A stretch of DNA of 38,165 nt. Origin: Muribaculaceae bacterium (GTDB lineage Bacteria > Bacteroidota > Bacteroidia > Bacteroidales > Muribaculaceae). A program made the translations under genes and the position numbers. Shown here in pieces: positions 7,954 to 17,066 of this stretch (the first letter of the stretch is position 1; the number at the start of each line of letters is the position of its first letter). The notes below the pieces were generated by a model, which saw only the letters and a program-made list of their open reading frames with translations, was not told the origin of the DNA and did no database searches. The stretch lies in contig JAFLTP010000027.1 in the NCBI GenBank assembly GCA_022510405.1, positions 1 through 38,165 on the forward strand. The letters are read 5' to 3'.

Positions 7954-10128
7954 TTATTTTTTCAAGTTGTTTTCAAGAAAATCATTTATTTTTCTAAATA
8001 ATTGCACTCTGGCATCACACATTCTCAAGCTATGTTCAAACCCAGCATAAATCATCATATCGCAAATCTTACCTTCCGCAGATAGTTTGGAAGTGTATTT
8101 GAGAGTATTGTACATATGCACATTGTCGTCATCGGAACCGGAAATCACGAGAAGATTAGCATTGACATTCTTTGTGGTGTTCAAAGCAGATGAAGACTCA
8201 TAACCAGACACATTTGTGATCGGGGTTCTCATAAACCTTTCAGTGTAGATTCCATCATAGAATCTCCAATCAGAAACCGGAGCCATCGCAACGCCGGCTT
8301 TCAAAGGAGAATTAAGGGCACCTGCCTCCATAAGGGTCATATATCCACCATAACTCCAGCCGAAACACCCTAACCTATTTTCATCAATATAAGGAAGAGA
8401 AGCAAAATACCTGATAGCCGACAATTGATCTTGAGTTTCCAGATCCCCCAATTTCAAATAAACACATTTAGCCCATTCAGCAGTGCGGTTGCCAGTGCCT
8501 CTACCATCCACACAAGCCACCACATATCCTTGTGAGGCGAGATAGAAAATTCCTTCCATACGCCATTTGTCGAGCACCTCCTGAGATTCCGGACCGTTAT
8601 ACTGATACATCAACAAAGGATATTTTTTACTTGAATCAAAATTCAAAGGCTTGATCATATATGCGTTCATCTCATCACCGATAGCATTTTTCACCTTTAA
8701 GAATTCCATTTTAGGAGCGTTCTTATATTTCTCGGCATAAGCTCGGTTCATTTCCAATTCAGCGAGTTGACTTCCTGATGCTGCACAGATAGTGTATTGC
8801 GGAGGAGTGTTGGAACTGCTGTAAGTCTTAATGAAATAAGCCATATTGCTACTGAAAGAGGCAGAAGAAGTTCCGGAATTTCCCGTAAGGATCTTTACAA
8901 CCCCTTTTGGATCAACACTTACAACACTGCGGCATTCAGGCCCCAAAGAAGTAGTCTGCATATAATGGACGCCCTTTTTGTCACTACCATAATATTTGGT
9001 GACATTGAATTCTCCTTTAGTCAAGGTTCTCTTCAAGGTTCCGTTATAATCATATAAGTACAAGTGTTTATATCCGGATTTATCGCTACAGAAAACGAAA
9101 TCGGTTTCATTATATCTGATTTCGGAATATGAAACAGGACTAATCCAAGTGGAGCTCTGTTCTGTCAATATCACTTTTCCTACAGTTGAAGCCGGATTAA
9201 CATTATACAGTTTCAAAGAGTTTTGGTCCCTATTCAAAACCATCACCATCAACCTTGAGCCGTCTTCACCAAAAGCGACAGACGGAATGTAATCGTCAGA
9301 TGCCAAAGGGAGATCCATTTTCTTTGTGGTGCGGTTGTCTAAATTGTAAGCATGGACACTAACACGGGAATTCTTGAAACCCGGAAGCATATACTTGTAG
9401 GCATAAGAATTTGGATAGAGATCGCCGAGAGGGTCGGAGCTACAATAACCTCTATATTGGTCGAATCGGTATTCCGGCACCTCAGATTCATCAAATTTTA
9501 CGTAAGCGAGCACTGTGTCGTCTTTATTCCAACACATAGCGGTGAGCAAATCGAATTCTTCCTCATAACTCCAATCAGGAATACCGTTAAGAATTTTTCC
9601 GACTTCGCCGTCGGATGTTATTGGGATGTCGGTTTTATAGTCAAGGTTTGAAATCCAGATATTGTTATCCCTTTCGTACGCTACATACCGGCCATCGTGA
9701 GATATTGTTGCCCCTCTTTGAAGACCCTTATCACTCACGCGAGCCAAAGTGCTTCTGAAAGTATCGAAAACATAATATTCAGCCCTGAAACTGTAACGAT
9801 AAATCTTCTCCTTATTGTTCCAGAGAAGAATCTTTTTACCATTGTCACTAATTTTGAAACCATCAAATTCGTCAATTTTCAAGTCACCCTTGACAGAAGA
9901 AATCGAGAATATTTCGCCAATCTTTTTGCCTGTTTTATAACTGAATTTTTCTATAGACTTACCGTCATCACTGATGGCTGCAAAAGACTCACCATCGGGC
10001 AAAGGAGTCATATCTTTGATGCTTGCAGGCGTGCAGATATTTACATCACAATAATCGGATATAGACAACTGAGCCTTAGCTGTGAAAACAGCCAAGATTA
10101 TAATAAAGGCAAAAAATATTTTTTTCAT
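7954..10128 (-). CDS. Dipeptidyl peptidase IV (S9B serine peptidase)
   Basis: A 724-residue exported peptidase that removes X-Pro dipeptides from peptide N-termini. An N-terminal signal peptide (about residues 1-19, ending AKA/Q) is followed by a beta-propeller and a C-terminal alpha/beta-hydrolase domain. The nucleophile is Ser592 in GWSYGG; the likely catalytic Asp is 667 in SGSDDDNVH and His is 699 in AGFEHSLR. The DWSYEEEF motif (185-192) supplies the double Glu that binds the substrate amino terminus, so exopeptidase activity is expected. The gene starts 10 bp after the proS stop. Gut Bacteroidales commonly carry several S9 peptidases for protein scavenging. Confidence 0.96.
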   Translation of the reverse strand: MKKIFFAFIIILAVFTAKAQLSISDYCDVNICTPASIKDMTPLPDGESFAAISDDGKSIEKFSYKTGKKIGEIFSISSVKGDLKIDEFDGFKISDNGKKILLWNNKEKIYRYSFRAEYYVFDTFRSTLARVSDKGLQRGATISHDGRYVAYERDNNIWISNLDYKTDIPITSDGEVGKILNGIPDWSYEEEFDLLTAMCWNKDDTVLAYVKFDESEVPEYRFDQYRGYCSSDPLGDLYPNSYAYKYMLPGFKNSRVSVHAYNLDNRTTKKMDLPLASDDYIPSVAFGEDGSRLMVMVLNRDQNSLKLYNVNPASTVGKVILTEQSSTWISPVSYSEIRYNETDFVFCSDKSGYKHLYLYDYNGTLKRTLTKGEFNVTKYYGSDKKGVHYMQTTSLGPECRSVVSVDPKGVVKILTGNSGTSSASFSSNMAYFIKTYSSSNTPPQYTICAASGSQLAELEMNRAYAEKYKNAPKMEFLKVKNAIGDEMNAYMIKPLNFDSSKKYPLLMYQYNGPESQEVLDKWRMEGIFYLASQGYVVACVDGRGTGNRTAEWAKCVYLKLGDLETQDQLSAIRYFASLPYIDENRLGCFGWSYGGYMTLMEAGALNSPLKAGVAMAPVSDWRFYDGIYTERFMRTPITNVSGYESSSALNTTKNVNANLLVISGSDDDNVHMYNTLKYTSKLSAEGKICDMMIYAGFEHSLRMCDARVQLFRKINDFLENNLKK

Positions 10129-10138
10129 ATCTTGTCAA

Positions 10139-11620
10139 TTAATATGAACGAGCCACGATGACGCGACGTTTTGAAGGTTTACCGGTGACCATACAAACAC
10201 CCTCTTCTTCCTCAGCATCCAAAGGAATGCAGCGAATAGTGGCCTTTGTTTCTTCCTTGATTTTCTCTTCAGTTTCAGTAGTGCCATCCCAATGCACCAA
10301 GAAGAATCCACCATCTTCGATTCTTTTCTTGAATTCATCGTAAGAATCCACCTTAAATGTATTTTCTTCACGAAGTTTCAGGGCTCTATTGAAAAGAGAA
10401 TCCTGGATAGATTCCAACTCACTTTCCACCCTTTCCACAATACCTTCCAACGGCCCAGTTTCTTTTTCCAAAGTGTCTCTACGCATCAATTCGACAGTGC
10501 CGTTCTCAAGGTCGCGTGCACCGAGAGCAAGTCTCACGGGCACACCCTTCAATTCATAGTCGGCGAATTTGAAACCCGGACGACGATTGTCGGCATCATC
10601 ATATTTTACGCTGATATTCTTCTTTCTAAGGGCTTCCACAATAGGATGAACAGCCTTAGAAATTTCATCTTTCTGTTCCTGACTTTTATAAATAGGAACG
10701 ATCACCACTTGAATAGGAGCCAATTTTGGAGGGAGCACCAGACCATTATCGTCGGAATGAGTCATAATAAGAGCACCCATCAATCGAGTGGACACACCCC
10801 AGGAATTTGCCCAAACGTATTCCGGTTTATTATCCTTATTAATAAAAGTGACATCAAAAGCCTTGGCGAAATTTTGACCAAGATTATGAGATGTACCACT
10901 TTGAAGTGCCTTACCATCCTGCATCATAGCTTCGATAGTGTAGGTATTAACGGCACCTGCAAATCTTTCGTTGGCACTTTTGACACCTTTAATCACAGGC
11001 ATGGCCATATATTTCTCGGCAAAATCAGCATAAACATTTATCATCTCTACAGTTCTCTTCTCCGACTCTTCGGCGGTTTCGTGAGCGCAGTGACCTTCCT
11101 GCCATAGGAATTCAGATGTGCGAAGGAACATTCTGGTACGCATTTCCCAGCGCATCACATTAGCCCATTGATTGATTAGAAGGGGCAGATCCCTGTAACT
11201 TTGAATCCAGTTTTTATAAGTGCTCCAAATAATAGTCTCTGAAGTGGGACGGATTACAAACTCTTCTTCCAGCCTTGCTTCGGGATCAACAATCACACCT
11301 GAGCCATCGTCGGCATTTTTAAGACGATAATGGGTCACGACCGCACATTCTTTAGCGAAGCCTTCCACATGTTCTGCCTCACGACAAAGGAAAGATTTCG
11401 GAATCAACAATGGGAAATAAGCATTCTGAACGCCGGTGGCCTTGAACATACCATCAAGAGTCTGCTGCATTTTTTCCCAAATGGCATAACCATAAGGTTT
11501 AATAACCATACAACCTCTTACAGGGCTTTGCTCGGCGAGGTCAGCTTTAACTACAAGTTCATTATACCATTTGGAATAATCCTCACTTCTTTTAGTGAGG
11601 TCTTTTAATTCTTTTGCCAT
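10139..11620 (-). CDS. proS: Prolyl-tRNA synthetase, archaeal/eukaryotic type
   Basis: A 493-residue class II synthetase that charges tRNA-Pro. The N-terminal [13 protein letters not shown] start, the motif 2 region with [14 protein letters not shown], the motif 3 region with [17 protein letters not shown], and the C-terminal end in a Tyr (RSY) are characteristic of the shorter archaeal-like form. It lacks the large editing insertion of the E. coli type. It sits between the DUF4293 gene (34-bp gap) and the DPP-IV gene (10-bp gap), probably one transcript from the promoter near 12151. Confidence 0.97.
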   Translation of the reverse strand: MAKELKDLTKRSEDYSKWYNELVVKADLAEQSPVRGCMVIKPYGYAIWEKMQQTLDGMFKATGVQNAYFPLLIPKSFLCREAEHVEGFAKECAVVTHYRLKNADDGSGVIVDPEARLEEEFVIRPTSETIIWSTYKNWIQSYRDLPLLINQWANVMRWEMRTRMFLRTSEFLWQEGHCAHETAEESEKRTVEMINVYADFAEKYMAMPVIKGVKSANERFAGAVNTYTIEAMMQDGKALQSGTSHNLGQNFAKAFDVTFINKDNKPEYVWANSWGVSTRLMGALIMTHSDDNGLVLPPKLAPIQVVIVPIYKSQEQKDEISKAVHPIVEALRKKNISVKYDDADNRRPGFKFADYELKGVPVRLALGARDLENGTVELMRRDTLEKETGPLEGIVERVESELESIQDSLFNRALKLREENTFKVDSYDEFKKRIEDGGFFLVHWDGTTETEEKIKEETKATIRCIPLDAEEEEGVCMVTGKPSKRRVIVARSY

Positions 11621-11654
11621 TTTTTATAGTGGATTGAAAAATTCTAAAAAACTG

Positions 11655-12122
11655 TTATCTAAGACGGTCAGCTGATTTTAAAAGAGAATAATCCTGTGCC
11701 ATCCTATACCAGGCCAACACGGCGCCTATCAACGCTATGAAAGGGCTCAAAGCATTTGTTTTCCACCAAATTTGGCCATTATCAATAGCACAGAACCCGA
11801 GCAGCCCTCCCACACATCCGTCAGCCACAATGAACAGGATTGACACCATGCAAATCCTTTGCTGCAACCTGAGATTTTTGAATAAGAAAATATCAATGAG
11901 CAAAAGGACAATAGTGGTGATGGAAAGCATAAAGAAATACCATGTATGAATCACTATCGGCGCAGTGCCGTCAGTTGGAACGCCCTGCTCATAAAAACCG
12001 AGGCCGGTGAGGTTAAAGGTATATTCCGGAGTTGTGACAATTCCGAAAGGAATGAAAGTGAAACAAGCCATGACAGCAGCCGCAATAAGCAGCAAAACTG
12101 ATTGCCAGCGTTGTATAACCAT
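11655..12122 (-). CDS. DUF4293 family membrane protein
   Basis: A 155-residue protein matching the Bacteroidetes DUF4293 family, with an N-terminal IQRWQSV start and four hydrophobic segments (about 6-24, 60-84, 93-113, 125-142). No enzymatic motif is visible and the function is unknown. A TAACTTTG element lies 28 bp upstream. It is probably the first gene of an operon with proS and the DPP-IV gene. Confidence 0.88.
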   Translation of the reverse strand: MVIQRWQSVLLLIAAAVMACFTFIPFGIVTTPEYTFNLTGLGFYEQGVPTDGTAPIVIHTWYFFMLSITTIVLLLIDIFLFKNLRLQQRICMVSILFIVADGCVGGLLGFCAIDNGQIWWKTNALSPFIALIGAVLAWYRMAQDYSLLKSADRLR

Positions 12123-12150
12123 CTTAAATATATCTTTTAATTATTCGTTG

Positions 12151-12158
12151 CAAAGTTA
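12151..12158 (-). promoter_or_regulatory. -7 promoter element for DUF4293-proS-DPP4
   Basis: Minus-strand TAACTTTG, 28 bp before the DUF4293 ATG. It probably drives the three-gene transcript. Confidence 0.65.
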
Positions 12159-12225
12159 ACATATTATGAGGAAATACCAAAGAAAGAGCCTGCAAGCAGT
12201 AATTGACAAAAACAATTCCGCAGGA

Positions 12226-15200
12226 TCAATTTTGCCAATAATCCATTTTTAAATCGTTTAATTGCTTGGATAGATCAACATATCCACAAGCAGCAGCCAC
12301 GTCAGCCAAACGTGAAATATTACCTCTGAAAATCGGCATATATAAGTCACTGTTGCGTTTTACATAATTAATACCGTTTCGGATGAGGATATCAATAGTC
12401 TCCAAAGCTCCATTCCGCTTACCGAACAACTCAAGCTGAGCTTTTTTTGATAACAGTTCCAAAAGAAGTCCACCTATTTTATAAGAGTCGGGAAGTTTCT
12501 CCCGAGCGGCCATAATCAAAGGAACAACCTCCTCAATTTTTTCTATAGCCATATCTAACGGTTTATCAGCAGACAAATAGAAATCTACAAGCCTTAGACT
12601 ACTGATAGCCACATCCCTTATATACATTTCATTCGTAGGCTTAAGATTTAACATATCCTTAAATAAAGAGTAACTAACAACGAGGTGGGCCTCAGCTTCC
12701 TCCATGAGCTTAGCTTCTTGATAAAGCAAGCCCATAGACTCATTCAGACAAGCAGCACTGCGAGGATTTCGGGAAATATCATGGGTTTCGAGGAAATCCT
12801 CACCAAACTCCAACGCCTCCTTAAGACCTTCTGCTTGATGTTTCAGTGAAATTAAAAGGTTGGCAACCATACAAAGGTCATCGGCAACCGGTTGAGGATC
12901 TTGATTATACAAATCATTGAAAATATTATAAGCCTTAAAAATATTTTGTGCTACGTCACCTATTCTACCCGTCAACCTTATATAACATTGAGAAAAATTA
13001 TCAAGCTGACATGCGTAATCACGTAATGTAAAATAAGAAATCTCTCTCTTGGACAATACTTTTTCAGCAAAATTAAGAGCACGTCCCATATGATAAATAG
13101 ATTCTTCATTTTGGCCAGACTGTTCATAGAAATAAGCAACAGCACGATTGAAGGATTCATTACCTTTATCAACCATGATACCGGACAAGGCGAGATTTTC
13201 GAATTCGTTTTGAATATTGGATGCCCAATCTTTCAGTTCTTGTGCCATGTCAATCCGACCATTTTGAGAAACAATCTCAAGATAAACTAAAATCATACCC
13301 ATGAAACAGGAATAAAGATATTCCACCATTAAAGCAGACTTAGCTCCGGCATGACTATCAACCTCAATTTGCATCAAACTATGCAAAACATAATGCACAT
13401 CGTGTAAAAAACTGAAATCTAAGTTAGTATCCATAACCCTCATACGAGCCAAGATGACCATACAATATTTCTGGATATCAAACATACGGTCTGATTCAAT
13501 TTTTTCAATCTTTGGCATATATTCATGGTTAATATCGACAATATTATCGGGTGTCATATTCCGAGTTTTTGTCAGCAATACCAAAAATTGATATCTCAAG
13601 CGTTTCTCCGCACTAATAAGATCTTGGGAAAAATTATTCTTATAGAAATCAAGAACCAGATTGGCCTTTTCAGTATCATTTCTATAAATGAGCAATTGCT
13701 CAACGATATCGAGCCATCCATCAGCATCAGTATTTATATATTCCTGCAAATCATCTGCAGAATTACAGAAAATTTGAACGACAGTTGTATTTACACTTAA
13801 ATTATGAGGTGATTTGAGAAAATTCTCCGGTATTGAAGAATAAATCTCCTTTATGAAATCCTGAGGATTATCATAATAACCAAAACAATAAAGAACATAA
13901 AGGCATTGAAGAATCAAATCAACATTAGGACGCGGTTGAGCCCTCATAAAATCTACTACCCCAGAAAGATATTTAAAATCAATGGGATAAGAACTGTCAG
14001 CATTTCTTATTTTACAAAGATATGAAATAATTGCAATTTCGAAAAAATCAGGATTTGAATCCAATTTTGCAATGAGTTCATCACTTAATTTTTCGGCCTC
14101 ATCATAAATAAATTTAGCATATTCAGACTCCCCAATTTGGGAGAGGAAACCGGCAAAAAACAAACGCGGATGAATTTGAGCATACTGTTTTAACATCCAT
14201 ACCTGAGGTTTACACACCTTAGTGGCAAAATCGAGCATCTTTTGCTGATTGGGATCCACAGGAAGATGAGCCAAATTATCAGCCAAAATTCTTTGCGTCT
14301 CTTTGAGATATGGAAAAAGATAAAAACGGTTATGTCTATTAATTAAAATTTCCAAATTATCTAAAGCCAGAAAGATACCATCCTGAGACATTTCAAAATT
14401 ACCGATCCTGTTATATTCTCTGCTACGGAGAAGAATAATAAGAGCAAAAGCTTCCTTCCAATTCAGAGAAGAATCGAATATAGAATAAAATTCCTTAATG
14501 AAAAAATTAGCCAGATTTATAATTGTAGGACTTTCCTTCGCATCCTCATTCTGCAATAAAATCATTGAACGGAACAATAAATTTTCAGCATTGATTGCAA
14601 TGTTAGATTTATTGAAAAATTCGACAGCAAGCGAGAGGAAGAAATAAGCATCAGCAAATTTTTTCAAGGCAATAAGATCGCGGCCAACATCAAGCATAAA
14701 TTCAGTCATTTCATCAGTTTTTGCTGACAAAGCATTACTAACAAACTGCTCTATTGCGGGACGCTCATTTTTATCTTGCAGGAGTCGGATTAAAGCATTT
14801 TTAGTTGACTTCCCAATACGCCGGTCAAACCGATTTAGAAGAAAAGAAATTGCAGAACCTGTACCCAAACGAATAAAGAGGAACGGAAGTTCCACCAAAG
14901 CAATATGATCGGAATGATTATCCTTAAGAATTTTGAAAAAATGATTTGCAAGAGTTTGTTGATAAAGGGAGAATTCATTACCGTCGGCCGGGAAAGACAT
15001 TATTTCTCTAAAAGCCGGGAAAGACATTATTTCTCTAAAATTAGGATATGAAAAACTTATAACCCCGTCATCAGTTTCCACAATCAAAGGATAAAGCCAT
15101 TGAATTATTTTCCTCATTCTTAGCTCATCGTAGAAAGAACTTGTTAATGCCATGATATCGTCAATCCGAAGACCAAACTCGGAAGCCGCCAAAAAATGAA

Positions 15201-16812
15201 GAAAAATAAAACAAAATTTATAATCTTCAGACGTGACAAGAGGTGCGCTTAAAATAAAATTCAAGAAGAGAGGTTCCGGAAGAAACTCAGCTTTATCGAT
15301 AATATTAGCCAAGTATATATCTATTTTCTCATCTTCAGCCACACCCTCTATTTCTCTCAGCTCTTTATAATCCTGAAGATTAAGAGAAGTTAATCTTTTC
15401 ACCATCATGATGGTCCAGAGAGGTATAGATGCAGAGTTAACCTTTCCGTCAGCTTTTTTTTCAAGGAGTTTTGTGACAAGGTTTTGAGAGAGTTTTTTAT
15501 TTTCATCCAAGAGGATAGTTTTGATCATCAATTCAGTATCTTGCAATGTTAAAGGAGGTAAATTTATAAGATTCACACCTTCAAAATTCCCAAGATAGGA
15601 GGAATTATTGTCGTTCCACACAACAAAGAGCGAAGCATTCTGAGGCAACCATTTTTTATCGGACAAAATGAAGCTATCCCCAAGATTCTCAAAATTGTCT
15701 ATAAAAAACAAAAATTTTTTATCCCGGTATTTAGCAGAACTTTCCAAAAAAATACCAGCCAATTTTTCATAATCTTCCTCACCGGATAAATTTTTATGAG
15801 CTTCAGAATCAATTTGAGACAACCAAAATGATAGGATGTTGGCACCGGAGGTGAAATTTCCTCTTACATTGGACAGATGGAAAAGCACAATAAAATCCTC
15901 CAATTTATCATAATCAGAAATCAACTTACATATTATGGAAGTTTTCCCGAAACCAGTTCTACTTTTAATAATAAGGGGTGGTTTTTTATCTTGGATATAC
16001 TGATGGAAATATTTTAATTCTTCATTTCTACCTACGAATAAACGGGTATTTTGTTCAATAAGCTTTAATTGATCAGATAAAATTTGGTCTGTTTCACTTG
16101 GCTTCATTAATTCCTTGTCGGAAGATTCATAAGCAAGTATAATTTTAACCAGAGTATCCGCAAGATTTTGAGCAAAATCATTTTGAACCACAAGTTTTTC
16201 ACCATCCCAGGAACAACTGTAATTAATCAAGTTGTTGTTGAGATGGTTTTGTGAAAGCATATTTGAGACAATCCCCTTTAATCTTTGAAGCCTTTCTATC
16301 TTCAGTGGTTCAGTATCAAGATATTTACCCCTCACATCAGATGGGATCCGGGAATAGACCTCGTCGTCTCGAAAACAGAATACAGAACGTGGCAAAGAAT
16401 TTGAAGAACAGAGGGCTCCGGCAAGAATTTCAAATTCAGTGACACTGTTCTTACCATCCAAAGACTGAATGATCAAATCGGAATCACTATCCGTGAGAGT
16501 GCTTGAAATCTCTTTCCATTTTTCTTCTCCCGGTTGCCATCCATATCTTCCACCGAGTAAACCGACAAAGAAAGGTCTTGCTTTTCGGATTTCATTTAAG
16601 CATTCGCTCAATACTTCGTATTCTCTTTGTTCTTCAGGGATATCTCGAGTGTTGACACCCCATCTAAGATCGGTGAATTTAACATGTATTCCTTTAGGTT
16701 CCAGTTTTTTTCTAAGGATATGATAAACTTCTGAAAGGATAATGTCTCTTTCGGCGTCCATATCACAGAAAGTTGAACTTATGAAAATGCGAATGTATTT
16801 TGATTTTGACAT
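12226..16812 (-). CDS. DUF4062 / STAND-type ATPase / helical-repeat protein
   Basis: A 1528-residue protein in three parts. Residues about 6-135 are a DUF4062 domain (start IRIFISSTFCDMDAERD; conserved FFVGLLGGRYGW at 81-92). Residues about 258-600 are a STAND/NACHT-like NTPase: FVGR linker (259-262), P-loop KSRTGFGKT (283-291) and Walker B FLFFIDNFE (367-375). Residues about 610-1528 are almost all helical, probably TPR-like repeats that would sense a ligand. The same order occurs in nephrocystin-3-like proteins. A FREIMSFPA block is duplicated at about 591-608. No transmembrane segment or signal peptide is seen. It stands divergent to a TPR gene, among housekeeping genes. An antiphage or other surveillance role is inferred from architecture only. 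Confidence 0.9.
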   Translation of the reverse strand: MSKSKYIRIFISSTFCDMDAERDIILSEVYHILRKKLEPKGIHVKFTDLRWGVNTRDIPEEQREYEVLSECLNEIRKARPFFVGLLGGRYGWQPGEEKWKEISSTLTDSDSDLIIQSLDGKNSVTEFEILAGALCSSNSLPRSVFCFRDDEVYSRIPSDVRGKYLDTEPLKIERLQRLKGIVSNMLSQNHLNNNLINYSCSWDGEKLVVQNDFAQNLADTLVKIILAYESSDKELMKPSETDQILSDQLKLIEQNTRLFVGRNEELKYFHQYIQDKKPPLIIKSRTGFGKTSIICKLISDYDKLEDFIVLFHLSNVRGNFTSGANILSFWLSQIDSEAHKNLSGEEDYEKLAGIFLESSAKYRDKKFLFFIDNFENLGDSFILSDKKWLPQNASLFVVWNDNNSSYLGNFEGVNLINLPPLTLQDTELMIKTILLDENKKLSQNLVTKLLEKKADGKVNSASIPLWTIMMVKRLTSLNLQDYKELREIEGVAEDEKIDIYLANIIDKAEFLPEPLFLNFILSAPLVTSEDYKFCFIFLHFLAASEFGLRIDDIMALTSSFYDELRMRKIIQWLYPLIVETDDGVISFSYPNFREIMSFPAFREIMSFPADGNEFSLYQQTLANHFFKILKDNHSDHIALVELPFLFIRLGTGSAISFLLNRFDRRIGKSTKNALIRLLQDKNERPAIEQFVSNALSAKTDEMTEFMLDVGRDLIALKKFADAYFFLSLAVEFFNKSNIAINAENLLFRSMILLQNEDAKESPTIINLANFFIKEFYSIFDSSLNWKEAFALIILLRSREYNRIGNFEMSQDGIFLALDNLEILINRHNRFYLFPYLKETQRILADNLAHLPVDPNQQKMLDFATKVCKPQVWMLKQYAQIHPRLFFAGFLSQIGESEYAKFIYDEAEKLSDELIAKLDSNPDFFEIAIISYLCKIRNADSSYPIDFKYLSGVVDFMRAQPRPNVDLILQCLYVLYCFGYYDNPQDFIKEIYSSIPENFLKSPHNLSVNTTVVQIFCNSADDLQEYINTDADGWLDIVEQLLIYRNDTEKANLVLDFYKNNFSQDLISAEKRLRYQFLVLLTKTRNMTPDNIVDINHEYMPKIEKIESDRMFDIQKYCMVILARMRVMDTNLDFSFLHDVHYVLHSLMQIEVDSHAGAKSALMVEYLYSCFMGMILVYLEIVSQNGRIDMAQELKDWASNIQNEFENLALSGIMVDKGNESFNRAVAYFYEQSGQNEESIYHMGRALNFAEKVLSKREISYFTLRDYACQLDNFSQCYIRLTGRIGDVAQNIFKAYNIFNDLYNQDPQPVADDLCMVANLLISLKHQAEGLKEALEFGEDFLETHDISRNPRSAACLNESMGLLYQEAKLMEEAEAHLVVSYSLFKDMLNLKPTNEMYIRDVAISSLRLVDFYLSADKPLDMAIEKIEEVVPLIMAAREKLPDSYKIGGLLLELLSKKAQLELFGKRNGALETIDILIRNGINYVKRNSDLYMPIFRGNISRLADVAAACGYVDLSKQLNDLKMDYWQN
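14987..15040. repeat. Perfect 27-bp tandem duplication inside the STAND gene
   Basis: Two identical abutting copies (14987-15013 and 15014-15040), each beginning GCCGGGAAAGACATTATTTC. In the protein this repeats FREIMSFPA. The unit is a multiple of three, so loss or gain keeps frame. Confidence 0.95.
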
Positions 16813-17066
16813 TATTATAAGAATTGGAATTTAACAGATGAAAGCCAAGAGTTACAAAATTACAAGAATTATTTTCAATTAAAAGTATTTTTCTTGAATT
16901 ATCGTTACCTTAAGTATTTGAATTATCAAACTATTGAGAAAATAAATGATTGTGATGAATCTTCGCTCAGAGAGGTAATTTTTTATAAATTGAAATAGGG
17001 TGTCTTAGAGACATTATGGCACATAATTTGTTATTATGATATAAAACAACATAAAAGACAACGGGG
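16813..17066. promoter_or_regulatory. Divergent intergenic region between STAND and TPR genes
   Basis: An AT-rich 254-bp region with no ORF. On the minus strand TAATTTTG (16862-16855) is a -7 element 42 bp before the STAND gene. No perfect TAnnTTTG is seen for the TPR gene; TAATTTG near 17023 is one base short. A small inverted repeat TGTCT-TAG-AGACA (17001-17013) could be an operator, but this is a guess. Confidence 0.5.
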
